The notes: generated by a model not told the origin, from the letters alone. Shown: positions 9,073 through 18,005, counted from the stretch's first letter. The stretch is 64,000 nucleotides of DNA from Paraburkholderia sp. IMGN_8 (GCF_038050405.1 NZ_CP150900.1:2480001-2544000), one strand, 5' to 3'. Program-made: numbers and translations.

Positions 9073-10113
9073 ATGCCACGCAAATCCTCGCCGCCGTTCG
9101 TGCCCGACCCAACGGTTCAGGCCGCCGCCGCCGCGTTTTCCGCTGCAACGGGCGTGGCCACCAAAATCCTCCGGCCGCCGCTTCGCGCCCACTATGCGGC
9201 GAAGATACAGTTCCAGGCGTCGCCGGATAGGATCTGGGCGCGGCCCGTGCTGCTGGTGGACAATGTCGACCGCTTCGCCACGCTCGCGGCGATCAAATCG
9301 ACCGCCCACATCCGCGCCGACGATCCCTTCGTGGTCGTGACGCCCTACCTGTCGCCCAATCTGCTTCGACATTGCCGCGAGTTGGGCCTCGATGCGCTGG
9401 ATATGTCCGGCAACGCCGTCATACAAAGCGACGGCAACCTGATCATGATCTCGGGCGAAAAACGCACCGGCATGGCAAGCCGCATAAAAGACCGCGCATG
9501 GACCACCAAGGGCATGAAAGTGGTGCTGGCCCTGCTTTGCGATCGAACGCTCATCAATGCGGGGCAACGTGCCATCGCCCAGCGCGCGAAGGTCAGTCTG
9601 GGCACCGCGCAGTCGACGTTCCGCGATCTCGTCGAACGGGGCGATATCATCGAACGCAAAGATGGTTTCGTGTTTGCCGACGCGGCCCGCTCGCTCGACG
9701 AATGGGCTGCACTGTACCCTTCCCGCCTTCGCAGCCAGTTGCTGGTGAACCGCTACCGCGCCGAAGATCCGGCATGGTGGCGCAACATCGATCCGCAGCG
9801 CGAGCAATGCCAGTTCGGTGGTGAAGTGGCCGCAGCGCTTCTCACCGGTTATCTGAAGCCGGCAACCGTGACGCTCTATTGCCAGCAGGCGATACCGCGC
9901 AAATGGCTGATCGACGCCCGCCTGCGGCTCGATCCGGACGGCGAGGTGGAAGTATTGAATGCACCCATTCCGCCGGTTGTGCCCAGCGGGACGCCGAACG
10001 TGCCGCCATCGGTCGTGCATCCGGTACTGATTTATGCCGACCTGATCGCGACAGGCGATTCTCGCAACATCGAAACCGCGCGGATGCTACGTGAGCAATT
10101 CCTCTCCACTTGA
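9073..10113 (+). CDS. AbiEi-like antitoxin / winged-helix regulator of a type IV toxin-antitoxin pair
   Basis: A 346-residue protein upstream of, and overlapping by 23 bases, a nucleotidyltransferase-fold gene, the arrangement of AbiE-type systems. An N-terminal globular domain (about 25-130) ends in YLSPNLLRHCRELGLDALDMSGNA; this L-D-x-S-G-N element recurs in AbiEi-related proteins. A winged helix-turn-helix follows at about 144-200 (INAGQRAIAQRAKVSLGTAQ, then LVERGDIIERKDGFVF). A TTG at 9055 would extend the frame but lies inside the operator repeat; the ATG at 9073 has AAGGG at six bases and is chosen. It probably binds the repeats at 8937-9061 and neutralises the downstream toxin. Family membership is inferred from fold, motif and neighbour; no search was run. 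Confidence 0.72.
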   Translation: MPRKSSPPFVPDPTVQAAAAAFSAATGVATKILRPPLRAHYAAKIQFQASPDRIWARPVLLVDNVDRFATLAAIKSTAHIRADDPFVVVTPYLSPNLLRHCRELGLDALDMSGNAVIQSDGNLIMISGEKRTGMASRIKDRAWTTKGMKVVLALLCDRTLINAGQRAIAQRAKVSLGTAQSTFRDLVERGDIIERKDGFVFADAARSLDEWAALYPSRLRSQLLVNRYRAEDPAWWRNIDPQREQCQFGGEVAAALLTGYLKPATVTLYCQQAIPRKWLIDARLRLDPDGEVEVLNAPIPPVVPSGTPNVPPSVVHPVLIYADLIATGDSRNIETARMLREQFLST

Positions 10114-10978
10114 GCTGCCCGGCAGCCGGCCGCTGCCGGCGCTCGTCGTCGAACTGCTGCGGCATGTCGCAGAGGCGGCACGCGTATCGAATGTCGAATG
10201 GTTCGTCGGCGGCGCTACCGCGCGCGACATCATGCTGACCCACGTGCACGGCATTGAGGCCACGCGTGCCACCGCCGACGTCGATATCGGCGTGAGCGTC
10301 GAAAGCTGGACTGGCCACACCGCGCTCAAGCAGGCGCTGATCGCCGGCGGCGCCTTCGAACAACGCGGCGAGGCGCATCGGTTGTATTACCGGGATCCCG
10401 GCAGCGGCGAGCTGATGTGGCTGGACATTGTTCCTTTCGGCGGCGTGGAGGGTCATGCCGGCAATGCAGGCGAAATCGCCTGGCCGCCCGATCAGGCGGT
10501 ACGGATGAACGTAGCCGGTTTCGCTGAAGCGCTGACCGACGCCATCATGGTGCAGGTGGCGGCGGATCTGGCTGTACCTGTGGCCTCGCTGCCGGGCCAG
10601 ACGATGCTGAAAATCGTCGCCTGGCATGACCGTCATGCAGTCGACAGAAAAGATGCCACCGATCTGCTCTTTCTGCTTGGCAACTATGCCGCGGCAGGCA
10701 ACCATGCGCGTCTGTACGACGAGACTTACGATCTCGTCGAGCGTTACGATCATCAACTGGAAATCGCGGGTGCCGCGCTGCTCGGCCACGACACCGCGGC
10801 GATCGCCTCGGCGGAAACCGGCAAATTGATTGCGCAGGTACTGGCATTCGGCGAAGACTATCCACGTATCCTCGAACACATGATGGGACACCGTGCGCGG
10901 CTTCTCGAGCAAACACCGTCGTTCATCGAGTCCGTGTTCAATGCGTTTCGCGAGGGCTTTTTCGGCAACGCCGGCTGA
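10091..10978 (+). CDS. AbiEii-like nucleotidyltransferase toxin
   Basis: A 295-residue protein with the minimal nucleotidyltransferase core: GGATARD at residues 40-46, then the metal-binding D-V-D at 63-65 within ATADVDIGV. Further on are MLKIVAWHDR near residue 175 and KDATDLLFLL near 187-196, the kind of late conserved Lys/Asp elements found in AbiEii/AbiGii proteins. The GTG start at 10091 lies inside the end of the preceding gene, which implies translational coupling. AbiEii toxins act as NTP-dependent transferases that arrest growth, for example by modifying tRNA acceptor ends. That activity is known for relatives and only inferred here. It could also be a regulatory or housekeeping nucleotidyltransferase. 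Confidence 0.75.
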   Translation: MSNSSPLELPGSRPLPALVVELLRHVAEAARVSNVEWFVGGATARDIMLTHVHGIEATRATADVDIGVSVESWTGHTALKQALIAGGAFEQRGEAHRLYYRDPGSGELMWLDIVPFGGVEGHAGNAGEIAWPPDQAVRMNVAGFAEALTDAIMVQVAADLAVPVASLPGQTMLKIVAWHDRHAVDRKDATDLLFLLGNYAAAGNHARLYDETYDLVERYDHQLEIAGAALLGHDTAAIASAETGKLIAQVLAFGEDYPRILEHMMGHRARLLEQTPSFIESVFNAFREGFFGNAG

Positions 10979-11017
10979 CTCTCAACGCGCGCTTACTTAA
11001 CCCCGTCAACCCCGCCC

Positions 11018-11383
11018 TCATTCCTCCACCGCCGCCTTCAGTTTCAGCAATGCGTGATCCCACTGCTGCGAGATCGCGTCGAGCGCGCGCCGCGCTTCTT
11101 CGAGGTGTGCCGGCTCGAACGTCCACAAGCGCTCACGGCCGACCTTGACGTCGCGCACCAGGCCCGCATTGGCCAGCACCTGCAAATGCTGGGTCACGGA
11201 TTGCCGCGTGATCGCCGTTCCAGCGGTCAGTTGCGCGATCGACATCGCACTGCCCGCGCACAATACGGCGATCAGGCGCAGCCGCGTCTCGTCGCCGAGC
11301 GCCGCGAAAATCTGCGCGGAACTGCGCAACACCGCCGTCTTCAAACGTGCGTGGCTGACCGCCGGTTTAGCCCTTGTCGACAT
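11018..11383 (-). CDS. ArsR-family transcriptional regulator
   Basis: A 121-residue winged-helix repressor of the metal-independent type often paired with SRPBCC (AHSA1-like) proteins. The DNA-binding core is at about 25-90 (IFAALGDETRLRLIAVL, then SVTQHLQVLANAGLV). No metal-binding Cys cluster is visible. Its ATG overlaps the end of a small SRPBCC-like remnant in another frame, the usual coupling in SRPBCC-ArsR operons, so its original partner appears to be lost. Confidence 0.88.
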   Translation of the reverse strand: MSTRAKPAVSHARLKTAVLRSSAQIFAALGDETRLRLIAVLCAGSAMSIAQLTAGTAITRQSVTQHLQVLANAGLVRDVKVGRERLWTFEPAHLEEARRALDAISQQWDHALLKLKAAVEE

Positions 11384-11447
11384 GCTTTTCGATGTTGAGC
11401 AACTGATGTTCCCACCCGCCGCTGTTCATCCGGAGTCTCACCCCGCC
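11367..11447 (-). pseudogene. C-terminal remnant of an SRPBCC/AHSA1-family protein
   Basis: In the frame ending at the TAA complement 11367-11369, the translation reads GGVRLRMNSGGWEHQLLNI then EKHVDKG. This resembles the C-terminal helix of AHSA1-type SRPBCC proteins (the Gly-Trp-x-x-x-L pattern). Only about 26 residues remain before the frame runs into the end of the upstream sensor gene. The remnant overlaps the ArsR start codon, as an intact partner gene would. An ATG within it (11427-11429) is not evidence of a functional gene. Confidence 0.6.
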
Positions 11448-12112
11448 GAAGTCTTCTTCACAAACGCGCTCACCACAGCTTCCAGTTCACGCGTGATGGA
11501 GGTCATCACACCGGCCACCACCGCGAACTCGCGGCCGGTCACATTCGCGCGGCTCGCCACGATCTGGCCGTTGAACGACACGATATGCGCTTCCTTCGCA
11601 ATCGCCTTGATCCGGTCGATCAGATCCTGTTGGCCTTTTTTCTGCGCTCGCGCAATCCGCCGGCTTTCCTGCTCATAGACGGCGGTCACGCCATGCAAAT
11701 GTGTCAGCAACGGATCGACCGTTTCGATCAGCGCCCTCAGCGCCTCATCCGCGCGCGGTGAAGAGCGCTCGATCTCCTCGAGCACCACCGACGCCAGCGC
11801 GATAAAGTCCGCGATCTTCTTCGCGACATTCTCTCTGCCGTGAAATGCGTCACGGAGCGCCGGCGAGAAAAGTCCGGGCAAATCGTCGCGGCCTTGCACG
11901 AGCGCCGCGTGGCTGTCCGCAAACGTGCGCAACGTATCGCGTGCGATTGCGAGCGCGCCGTCGAACTGCTGGAACGCCAGCATCGCCTGCAACACGATGC
12001 GCTGGGAAAGCATGCGTTGACGCCCTGCCATGTTGATCAACGAGCTCAATACCTCGCTGGAAACGTCCGCTTCGGACGACGGCGTTTGAACCCGTTCTCT
12101 CGTGATACTCAT
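11438..12112 (-). CDS. soluble PilJ/NIT-like nitrate-sensor protein with an MCP-like tip
   Basis: A 224-residue protein. It begins with a PilJ-type N-terminal domain containing INMAGRQRMLSQRI at about residues 26-39, a motif related to the nitrate-binding P-box of NarX and NIT-domain sensors. It ends with an alpha-helical stretch (AHIVSFNGQIVASRA, then GREFAVVAGVM) that resembles the signalling hairpin of methyl-accepting chemotaxis proteins. There is no membrane segment, kinase or ANTAR domain. It lies 98 bases below the nitrate transporter in the same direction, so a role in sensing nitrate for this cluster is likely by context. Its output partner is unknown; a chemoreceptor-like adaptor or a degenerate sensor are both possible. 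Confidence 0.7.
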   Translation of the reverse strand: MSITRERVQTPSSEADVSSEVLSSLINMAGRQRMLSQRIVLQAMLAFQQFDGALAIARDTLRTFADSHAALVQGRDDLPGLFSPALRDAFHGRENVAKKIADFIALASVVLEEIERSSPRADEALRALIETVDPLLTHLHGVTAVYEQESRRIARAQKKGQQDLIDRIKAIAKEAHIVSFNGQIVASRANVTGREFAVVAGVMTSITRELEAVVSAFVKKTSAG

Positions 12113-12210
12113 GTTTGTTCTTATGATTCGGTTAGCCCCGGCGCTGTGCCCGGCATCCGCGCTGTGCGAGCTTTGAAGGCAGTCGCACAGCGCAGATGTT
12201 CAAGGTTGCC

Positions 12211-13578
12211 TTACTCCGTTGCGTGCGCGTGAATCACGCTGGTCTGCATCGACCACGCCATCCACGGACGGCGCAACGCGACGATCGCGAGGAACGCACA
12301 AGCGGCCAGCACGCCGAAGGTCGCAAAGCCCATCTGATAGCTGCCCGTGCTCTCCTTCGCGATACCCATCACGACCGGCAGATAGAAGCCGCCGATACCG
12401 CCCGCGGCGCCCACGATGCCCGACATCAGCCCGGTGCGCCCCGCCCAGCGATGCGGCACGAGCTGGAACGTCGCGCCGTTGCCGAGACCGAACGCCACGT
12501 ACAGCAACAGCAGCAACGCAATCCCGCCGGTCAGCGACGGCATCGCGGCGGCGAACACGAAGTCGGCCAGCGAAATGACTGCAAGCAGGAACGTCAGCGC
12601 GCGCACGCCGGACACCTTGTCGGCAATCAGCCCGCCGAGCGGCCGCACGATCGCGCCGGTCGCGGCAAGCAGCGCCATGAACAAACCTGCGTCGATCTTC
12701 GACAGCTGATACAGGTTGGTCAACAGCAGCGTCACGTACGACGACATGCCGACAAAACCACCAAACGTGATGCTGTACACCAGCATGATGACCCACGTAT
12801 CGCGCTCGGCCAGCACCGTGCGATAACGGTGCGGCAGCACCGCGATCGCCAGCAGCGCGCCGATCACCGGCAACAGCAGCACACCGGTCTTGCCGGAGCC
12901 GAACATGCCCGCTTCGACCAGCAGCACCAGCACGATCAAACCAGCAAGCGTCACCGCGAAACTGCCGAACGCGCGCAGTACGCTGCCCGATTTCACGCCG
13001 GAATCGTTAGCCCAGAAGTACAGCGTGATAGCTGAGATCGCGAGCAACGGCAGTGCGCCGCCGGCCGCCACCTGCCAGCCCAAATGGGTTGCCAGCTGCG
13101 GGAACAGGAAGCCGTCCAGCACCGCGCCGATGTTGCCTGCGGCGGCAAGACCCAGGACCAGGCCCTGCACTTTCGGCGGATAGTTGCTGCCGGCCATCGG
13201 CAGCGCCACCGCGAAGCTCGCGCCGCCCACGCCGAGAAACACCCCGAGCACCAGCAGCAACGTGTACGACGGCACCGAGGGCAACAGCGGCAGCACGATC
13301 GTCGGCACCGCCGACAGCAGCACGCCCATCAGCGCGATGCGCTTGCCATGCGCCGATTGATACAGGTTACCGAGCGTCACGCGCAGAATCGCCGCCGACA
13401 GCACCGGCACCGCGACCAGCAAGCCCTGTTGCGCGGGCGTCATGGTAATGCTCTTGCTGATGAACGGCGCGAGCGGCCCGTACAGCACCCAGACGGTGAA
13501 GCCGGTGTCGAAATAGAGGAAACACGCCACTAGCGCGCGCCAGTCCCCGCTTTTCAGGGAGCTCAACAAGTTTTTCAT
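12211..13578 (-). CDS. narK: nitrate/nitrite MFS transporter, NarK/NasA type
   Basis: A 455-residue inner-membrane carrier with twelve predicted helices, importing nitrate for the assimilatory pathway encoded upstream. Glycine-rich family signatures appear in helix 5 (GLAAAGNIGAVLDGFLFP) and helix 11 (GIVGAAGGIGGFYLP), with the preceding GNGATFQLVPHRW segment typical of nitrate porters. The ATG at 13576-13578 has GAGGAT at six bases. A 201-base gap separates it from nasA and contains its own sigma-54 promoter-like sequence. Nitrate uptake and nitrite export cannot be told apart from sequence, but an assimilatory operon favours uptake. Confidence 0.9.
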   Translation of the reverse strand: MKNLLSSLKSGDWRALVACFLYFDTGFTVWVLYGPLAPFISKSITMTPAQQGLLVAVPVLSAAILRVTLGNLYQSAHGKRIALMGVLLSAVPTIVLPLLPSVPSYTLLLVLGVFLGVGGASFAVALPMAGSNYPPKVQGLVLGLAAAGNIGAVLDGFLFPQLATHLGWQVAAGGALPLLAISAITLYFWANDSGVKSGSVLRAFGSFAVTLAGLIVLVLLVEAGMFGSGKTGVLLLPVIGALLAIAVLPHRYRTVLAERDTWVIMLVYSITFGGFVGMSSYVTLLLTNLYQLSKIDAGLFMALLAATGAIVRPLGGLIADKVSGVRALTFLLAVISLADFVFAAAMPSLTGGIALLLLLYVAFGLGNGATFQLVPHRWAGRTGLMSGIVGAAGGIGGFYLPVVMGIAKESTGSYQMGFATFGVLAACAFLAIVALRRPWMAWSMQTSVIHAHATE

Positions 13579-13676
13579 TAGACATCCTCACATATGCTGA
13601 TTGTTCGCTTACCTGGCACACAGCGCTGGCGCACTGCGCACCGGAATGGTCGCGATGTTGAACACCGGTCTGGTCA

Positions 13677-13692
13677 TGCAACGTTCATGCCA
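13677..13692 (-). promoter_or_regulatory. sigma-54 promoter-like element for the nitrate transporter gene
   Basis: On the minus strand the sequence reads TGGCATGAACGTTGCA, matching the -24/-12 consensus TGGCAC-N5-TTGCW except for C to T in the -24 element, with correct GG to GC spacing. The predicted start is near 13666, giving a leader of about 88 bases. I saw no clear GCAC-N7-GTGC NtrC site beside it. Confidence 0.6.
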
Positions 13693-13779
13693 TCCGAAGC
13701 CGTCTGCTGATACTTTCCTGCCTACTTTTTTGAAACCTGAAACCGTGCTTGTTCCGGCACGCCGAAACGTCGATAAACA

Positions 13780-16700
13780 TCAGTAAACGTCACGTACGTA
13801 GCGCTTTTCCTGCGCGAGTCGGCTCACATACTCGAGCGCTTTTTCCTCGCTCATGCCGCCGTGGCGGGCGACCACATCCTTGAGCATCGCGTCGACATCT
13901 CTCGCCATCCGGCCTGCGTCGCCGCATACATAGAAATGCGCACCGTCTTCGAGCCATGACCAGAGTTGCGCGCCCTGCTCGCGCATGCGGTCCTGCACGT
14001 AGATCTTTTCCGTCTGATCGCGTGAGAACGCGACATCGAGCCGGGTCAACACGCCGCTGTCGCGCAGCGCTTCGAGTTCGTCGCGATAGTAGAAATCGGT
14101 CGCGGCATGTTGCTCGCCGAAGAACAACCAGTTGCGCCCCTTATCGCCGCGTGCACGCCGCTCGTGCAGAAAGCCGCGAAACGGTGCAACGCCGGTGCCG
14201 GGACCGACCATGATCGTCGGCGTGTCCGAACCGCGAGGTGGACGAAAGTGCGCGGATTTCTGCACGAACACCGGCACGTTCACGTCGCCCGCGCGGTCGG
14301 CGAGAAACGTCGACGAGACGCCCTTGCGATTGCGGCGGCCATTGCTATAGCGAACCGCGGCAACGGTCAGATGGACTTCGCCCGGATGCGCTTTGGGGCT
14401 CGATGCGATCGAGTACAGGCGCGGCTGCAGGCGCTTGAGCATGCCGGTCAATTCGGACGCCGTCAGGTCCACCGGAAATTCATGCAGCACATCGGCGAGC
14501 TGTTGCCCCCACAGCCACTGCTTGAGGTCGGCCTTGCGCTCAGGCGCCAGCAGATCGCGCAGCGCGCCGTTGCGGCTGCGCGAGGCGACGAATGCGAGTG
14601 CGTCAGGGTTCGGACGGGCAATTTCGTAGTGCTTGCCGAGTGCATCGGCGAGGCGCATTTCACCCGCACCGGACACGTTCACGGCGGCGTCGGCGCTCAG
14701 CCCGCTCAGGCTGATCAATTCATCGACCAATTCGGGGCAATTGCTCGGCCATACGCCCAATGCATCGCCGACTTCATATTCGAGACCCGAGTCGCCGGTG
14801 TTCAGCGAGAAGTAGCGCGTATCCTTCACGGCGCCCTGCTTATTCAATTTCAGGTTCTTCACCAGACGCGACGCTGCCGGTCGCGTTTTAGTCGGCACGA
14901 CGCCCGGCACCACGGCATTGATCATGCCGTCTCGCGGCACCGCATACAGCGCGGCATCTTCTTCCTTGATGCGGACGATGATCCGTTCGAGCCACGCGTC
15001 GGCGATCTCCTGGTACTCGCTATCGCAATCGGTGCGATCGAGAAGACGCAGCGCGCCTTGAGCCATCAGGCGTTCATCCAGGCGGCGGCCATGACCGCAA
15101 AACTGGTCGTAGTTGCGGTCGCCAAGCGCCAGCACGGCGTAGTGCACGCCTTCGAGACGAGGCACGGCGTCGCTCGCCAGTTGCGTCCAGAAGCTTTGCG
15201 CGTTATCCGGCGGATCGCCGTCGCCGTAGGTGCTCGTCATCAGCAGCACGTATTGCGCTTTGGCGAGCGCCGAGACCGGGTAGTCCTCCATGCACGATGT
15301 GCGGATCTCGAAGCCCGATTCCATCAGGCGCGTGGCGTAACGTTCGGTGAGCGATTCGGTATTGCCGGTTTGCGAGGCCCACAACAACGTCACCTTGGGC
15401 CGCACACGCACGATGCGCACCGCGGACGCCTGCGCCTCGTCCGTCTGCGGCGCAGGCGCGGCGCGCGACGCCGCGTTCAGACCGCTGCGGCTATACAACC
15501 CGCCGAGCAATCCGTCCACATAGAGGCGCGTCGCAGCATTGAACGGTGCGCTGGGCGGCAGGACCGGCACGCTGTCGAGGCCCTGTGCTTCAGCCGAGCG
15601 CAGCCCGCCGACAAAACCGGCGAGATAGGCATGCTCGGCCTCGTTGAACGACGGCGGGGGTGTCTGCGGAATCTGCAGCAAACTTGTGAGTGCATTGATA
15701 CGGGGCATGTCCGGCTCCTCGGCGCTCGCAGGCGTTGCGTTTGCCAATGCGCGAGAAGCATCGGCGAGCGTCTCGTCGTGGGTGTCGAATGTCGTCGGCT
15801 CGATCGTGTCGAGCGCAACCGGGCTCAGCGCGACCGCGCAGAACTTGAGTTCAGGTTGCTGCGAGACCGGATCGATTGCATCGCTCGTCACGGCGTTGAT
15901 GCACAGGTCGTCGCCGAATACGTCGTTCCAGTGCATCGGCGCGAAGCAGTTGCCGGCGCTCACCCGTTCGGTGACGACCGCGGGCAACACCGCACGGCCA
16001 CGGCGTGAGCGAATCTCGACCGGGTCTTTTGGCTTGATGCCGAGCGTGGCGGCGTCTTCGGGATGAATCTCGACGAACGGCCCCGGGTTCAGCTTGTTGA
16101 GCATCGCAACCTTGCCGGTCTTGGTCATCGTGTGCCATTGATGCTGCAAGCGGCCAGTGTTCAACACGATCGGAAATTCCGCATCGGGCAATTCGGCGGG
16201 GGCCGCATAAGCACGCGCGAAGAACACCGCCTTGCCGCTTGCGGTCGGAAACACGAGCCGCGGACGGCTGCCGTCGGGCAGTTCCTTCAGCGTCTGACTG
16301 ACGCCGTCGTTGAGATAGCGAACCGGGTTGCGCTCGCCCGAGTCTTCCGACGCAAACGGCCATTGCAGCGGCGTTTCCTTCAGACGGCGATGGCTCGCAC
16401 CGCGCAAGTCGTAGCCGGTTTTCGGATTCGACGCGCGGGTGATTTCCGCGAACACTTCTTCGGCGCTCGTGTAGCTGAACGCGTCGGCGAAACCCATTTC
16501 GCAGGCGATGCGCGCGATGATCTGCCAATCCGGCAACGCGGCACCCGGCGGCTCGATGCCCTTTTGCATCAGCGTCAGATTGCGCTCCGAGTTGATCATC
16601 ACACCTTCGGCTTCGGCCCACAGCGCGCCGGGTAACAGCACGTCGGCGTAACGGTTGGTCTCGGTGTCGAGGAACGCGTCCTGGGCGATCACCAGTTCCG

Positions 16701-17964
16701 CCGCCCGCAAACCGCCGATGGCGTTCTGACGGTTCGCGACGCTCGCCACCGGATTGGTGCAGATGATCCAGCACGCCTTGATCTCGCCCGCGGCCATGCG
16801 GGCAAACATATCGATCGTGCCGTTGCCGGTCTCGCGCTTCAGTGTGCCCTTCGGAATACCCCACAGCTCCTCGATGAACGCGCGGTCTTCTTCGACGAGC
16901 ACCGAACGCTGGCCCGGCAAACCGGGACCCATGTAGCCCATTTCGCGGCCGCCCATCGCATTCGGCTGGCCGGTCAGCGAAAACGGTCCGCTGCCGCGAC
17001 GGCAGATCTTGCCTGTCGCCAGATGCAGATTGCAGATCGCGTTCGTATGCCACGTGCCGTGCGTGCTTTGATTGAGGCCCATCGTCCAGCAGCTCATCCA
17101 CTCGGGCGCCGCGCCGATCCATTGCGCGGCTTTGTGGATGTCCTCGACGGCCAGGCCCGTGATCCCGGAGACCTTCTCCGGCGTGTAGTCGGCGAGGAAC
17201 GCGGGCATCTCGTCCCAGCCTTCGGTGGCCTCGGCGATAAAGCTCGCATCCGTATGACCGTTCTGATGCAGCAGATGTAGCAAGCCGTTAAGCAACGCGA
17301 GGTCGGTGCCCGCCTTGATCTGCATGAACAGGTCGGCCTTGTCGGCAGTCGTGTTGCGGCGCGGATCGACGACGATCAGTTTGGCGCCCGCCTTCACGCG
17401 ATCCATCATCCGCAGGAACAGAATCGGGTGGCAGTCCGCCATATTCGCGCCGATCACGAAGAACAGATCGGCGTGGTCGATGTCTTCATACGATCCCGGC
17501 GGGCCGTCCGCGCCGAGCGAAAGCTTATAGCCGCTGCCCGCGCTCGCCATGCACAGCCGCGAATTCGATTCGATGTTGTTGGTGCCGACAAAACCCTTCG
17601 CGAGCTTGTTGACGAGATACTGCGCTTCGATCGACATCTGACCGGACACATAGAACGACAGCGCGTTTGGCCCGTGCTCGTCGAGCAGGCCGCGCAAGCG
17701 TGCCGCCGTGCTGCTGATCGCCTGCGCCATCGGCAGCGGCGCCGGGTCCTGGTCGCGCGTGTGGCGCACGAACGCGCCTTCCAGACGTCCCGACTTGCGC
17801 AACGCGACGTGTGCCGACTGGCCCTTCGTGCACAGCCGCCCGAGGTTGGCCGGATGCTCCTTGTCACCGGAAATCTTGACGACCTGGCCGTCCTCGACGT
17901 GCAGCACCATTCCGCAGCCAACGCCGCAGTAAGGGCACACGGTTTTTACGCTATTGCTCGCCAT
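13780..17964 (-). CDS. nasA: assimilatory nitrate reductase fused to a flavodoxin/FAD/NAD(P) reductase
   Basis: A 1394-residue bifunctional enzyme reducing nitrate to nitrite in the cytoplasm. The N-terminal [4Fe-4S] motif uses C10, C13, C17 and C45. The molybdopterin domain follows, with the probable Mo-ligand Cys in SNSRLCMAS near residue 139 and the dinucleotide-binding domain at about 598-690. A CysJ-like linker (about 765-840) leads to a flavodoxin domain near 855-1000 (LLWASQTGNTES). An FAD domain of cytochrome P450 reductase type (RLYSIASSP) and an NAD(P) domain (FYVCGDAGRMARDV) end the chain. The fusion supplies electrons directly from NAD(P)H, so no separate small subunit is needed. 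It lies 41 bases below nirD. Such fusions are known in Burkholderiales. Confidence 0.95.
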   Translation of the reverse strand: MASNSVKTVCPYCGVGCGMVLHVEDGQVVKISGDKEHPANLGRLCTKGQSAHVALRKSGRLEGAFVRHTRDQDPAPLPMAQAISSTAARLRGLLDEHGPNALSFYVSGQMSIEAQYLVNKLAKGFVGTNNIESNSRLCMASAGSGYKLSLGADGPPGSYEDIDHADLFFVIGANMADCHPILFLRMMDRVKAGAKLIVVDPRRNTTADKADLFMQIKAGTDLALLNGLLHLLHQNGHTDASFIAEATEGWDEMPAFLADYTPEKVSGITGLAVEDIHKAAQWIGAAPEWMSCWTMGLNQSTHGTWHTNAICNLHLATGKICRRGSGPFSLTGQPNAMGGREMGYMGPGLPGQRSVLVEEDRAFIEELWGIPKGTLKRETGNGTIDMFARMAAGEIKACWIICTNPVASVANRQNAIGGLRAAELVIAQDAFLDTETNRYADVLLPGALWAEAEGVMINSERNLTLMQKGIEPPGAALPDWQIIARIACEMGFADAFSYTSAEEVFAEITRASNPKTGYDLRGASHRRLKETPLQWPFASEDSGERNPVRYLNDGVSQTLKELPDGSRPRLVFPTASGKAVFFARAYAAPAELPDAEFPIVLNTGRLQHQWHTMTKTGKVAMLNKLNPGPFVEIHPEDAATLGIKPKDPVEIRSRRGRAVLPAVVTERVSAGNCFAPMHWNDVFGDDLCINAVTSDAIDPVSQQPELKFCAVALSPVALDTIEPTTFDTHDETLADASRALANATPASAEEPDMPRINALTSLLQIPQTPPPSFNEAEHAYLAGFVGGLRSAEAQGLDSVPVLPPSAPFNAATRLYVDGLLGGLYSRSGLNAASRAAPAPQTDEAQASAVRIVRVRPKVTLLWASQTGNTESLTERYATRLMESGFEIRTSCMEDYPVSALAKAQYVLLMTSTYGDGDPPDNAQSFWTQLASDAVPRLEGVHYAVLALGDRNYDQFCGHGRRLDERLMAQGALRLLDRTDCDSEYQEIADAWLERIIVRIKEEDAALYAVPRDGMINAVVPGVVPTKTRPAASRLVKNLKLNKQGAVKDTRYFSLNTGDSGLEYEVGDALGVWPSNCPELVDELISLSGLSADAAVNVSGAGEMRLADALGKHYEIARPNPDALAFVASRSRNGALRDLLAPERKADLKQWLWGQQLADVLHEFPVDLTASELTGMLKRLQPRLYSIASSPKAHPGEVHLTVAAVRYSNGRRNRKGVSSTFLADRAGDVNVPVFVQKSAHFRPPRGSDTPTIMVGPGTGVAPFRGFLHERRARGDKGRNWLFFGEQHAATDFYYRDELEALRDSGVLTRLDVAFSRDQTEKIYVQDRMREQGAQLWSWLEDGAHFYVCGDAGRMARDVDAMLKDVVARHGGMSEEKALEYVSRLAQEKRYVRDVY

Positions 17965-18005
17965 GTCGCGTGAGATCGTTCGAAGAAAAGGGAATAATCA
18001 GCAGC

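Noticed and set aside
13741..13765. NtrC site upstream of the narK promoter
   Set aside because: The dyad is GTGC-N8-GCAC, the opposite polarity and wrong spacing for an NtrC site.
14107..16008. 633-codon plus-strand open frame opposite nasA
   Set aside because: A shadow of the GC-rich nitrate reductase gene; no ribosome-binding site or recognisable domain.
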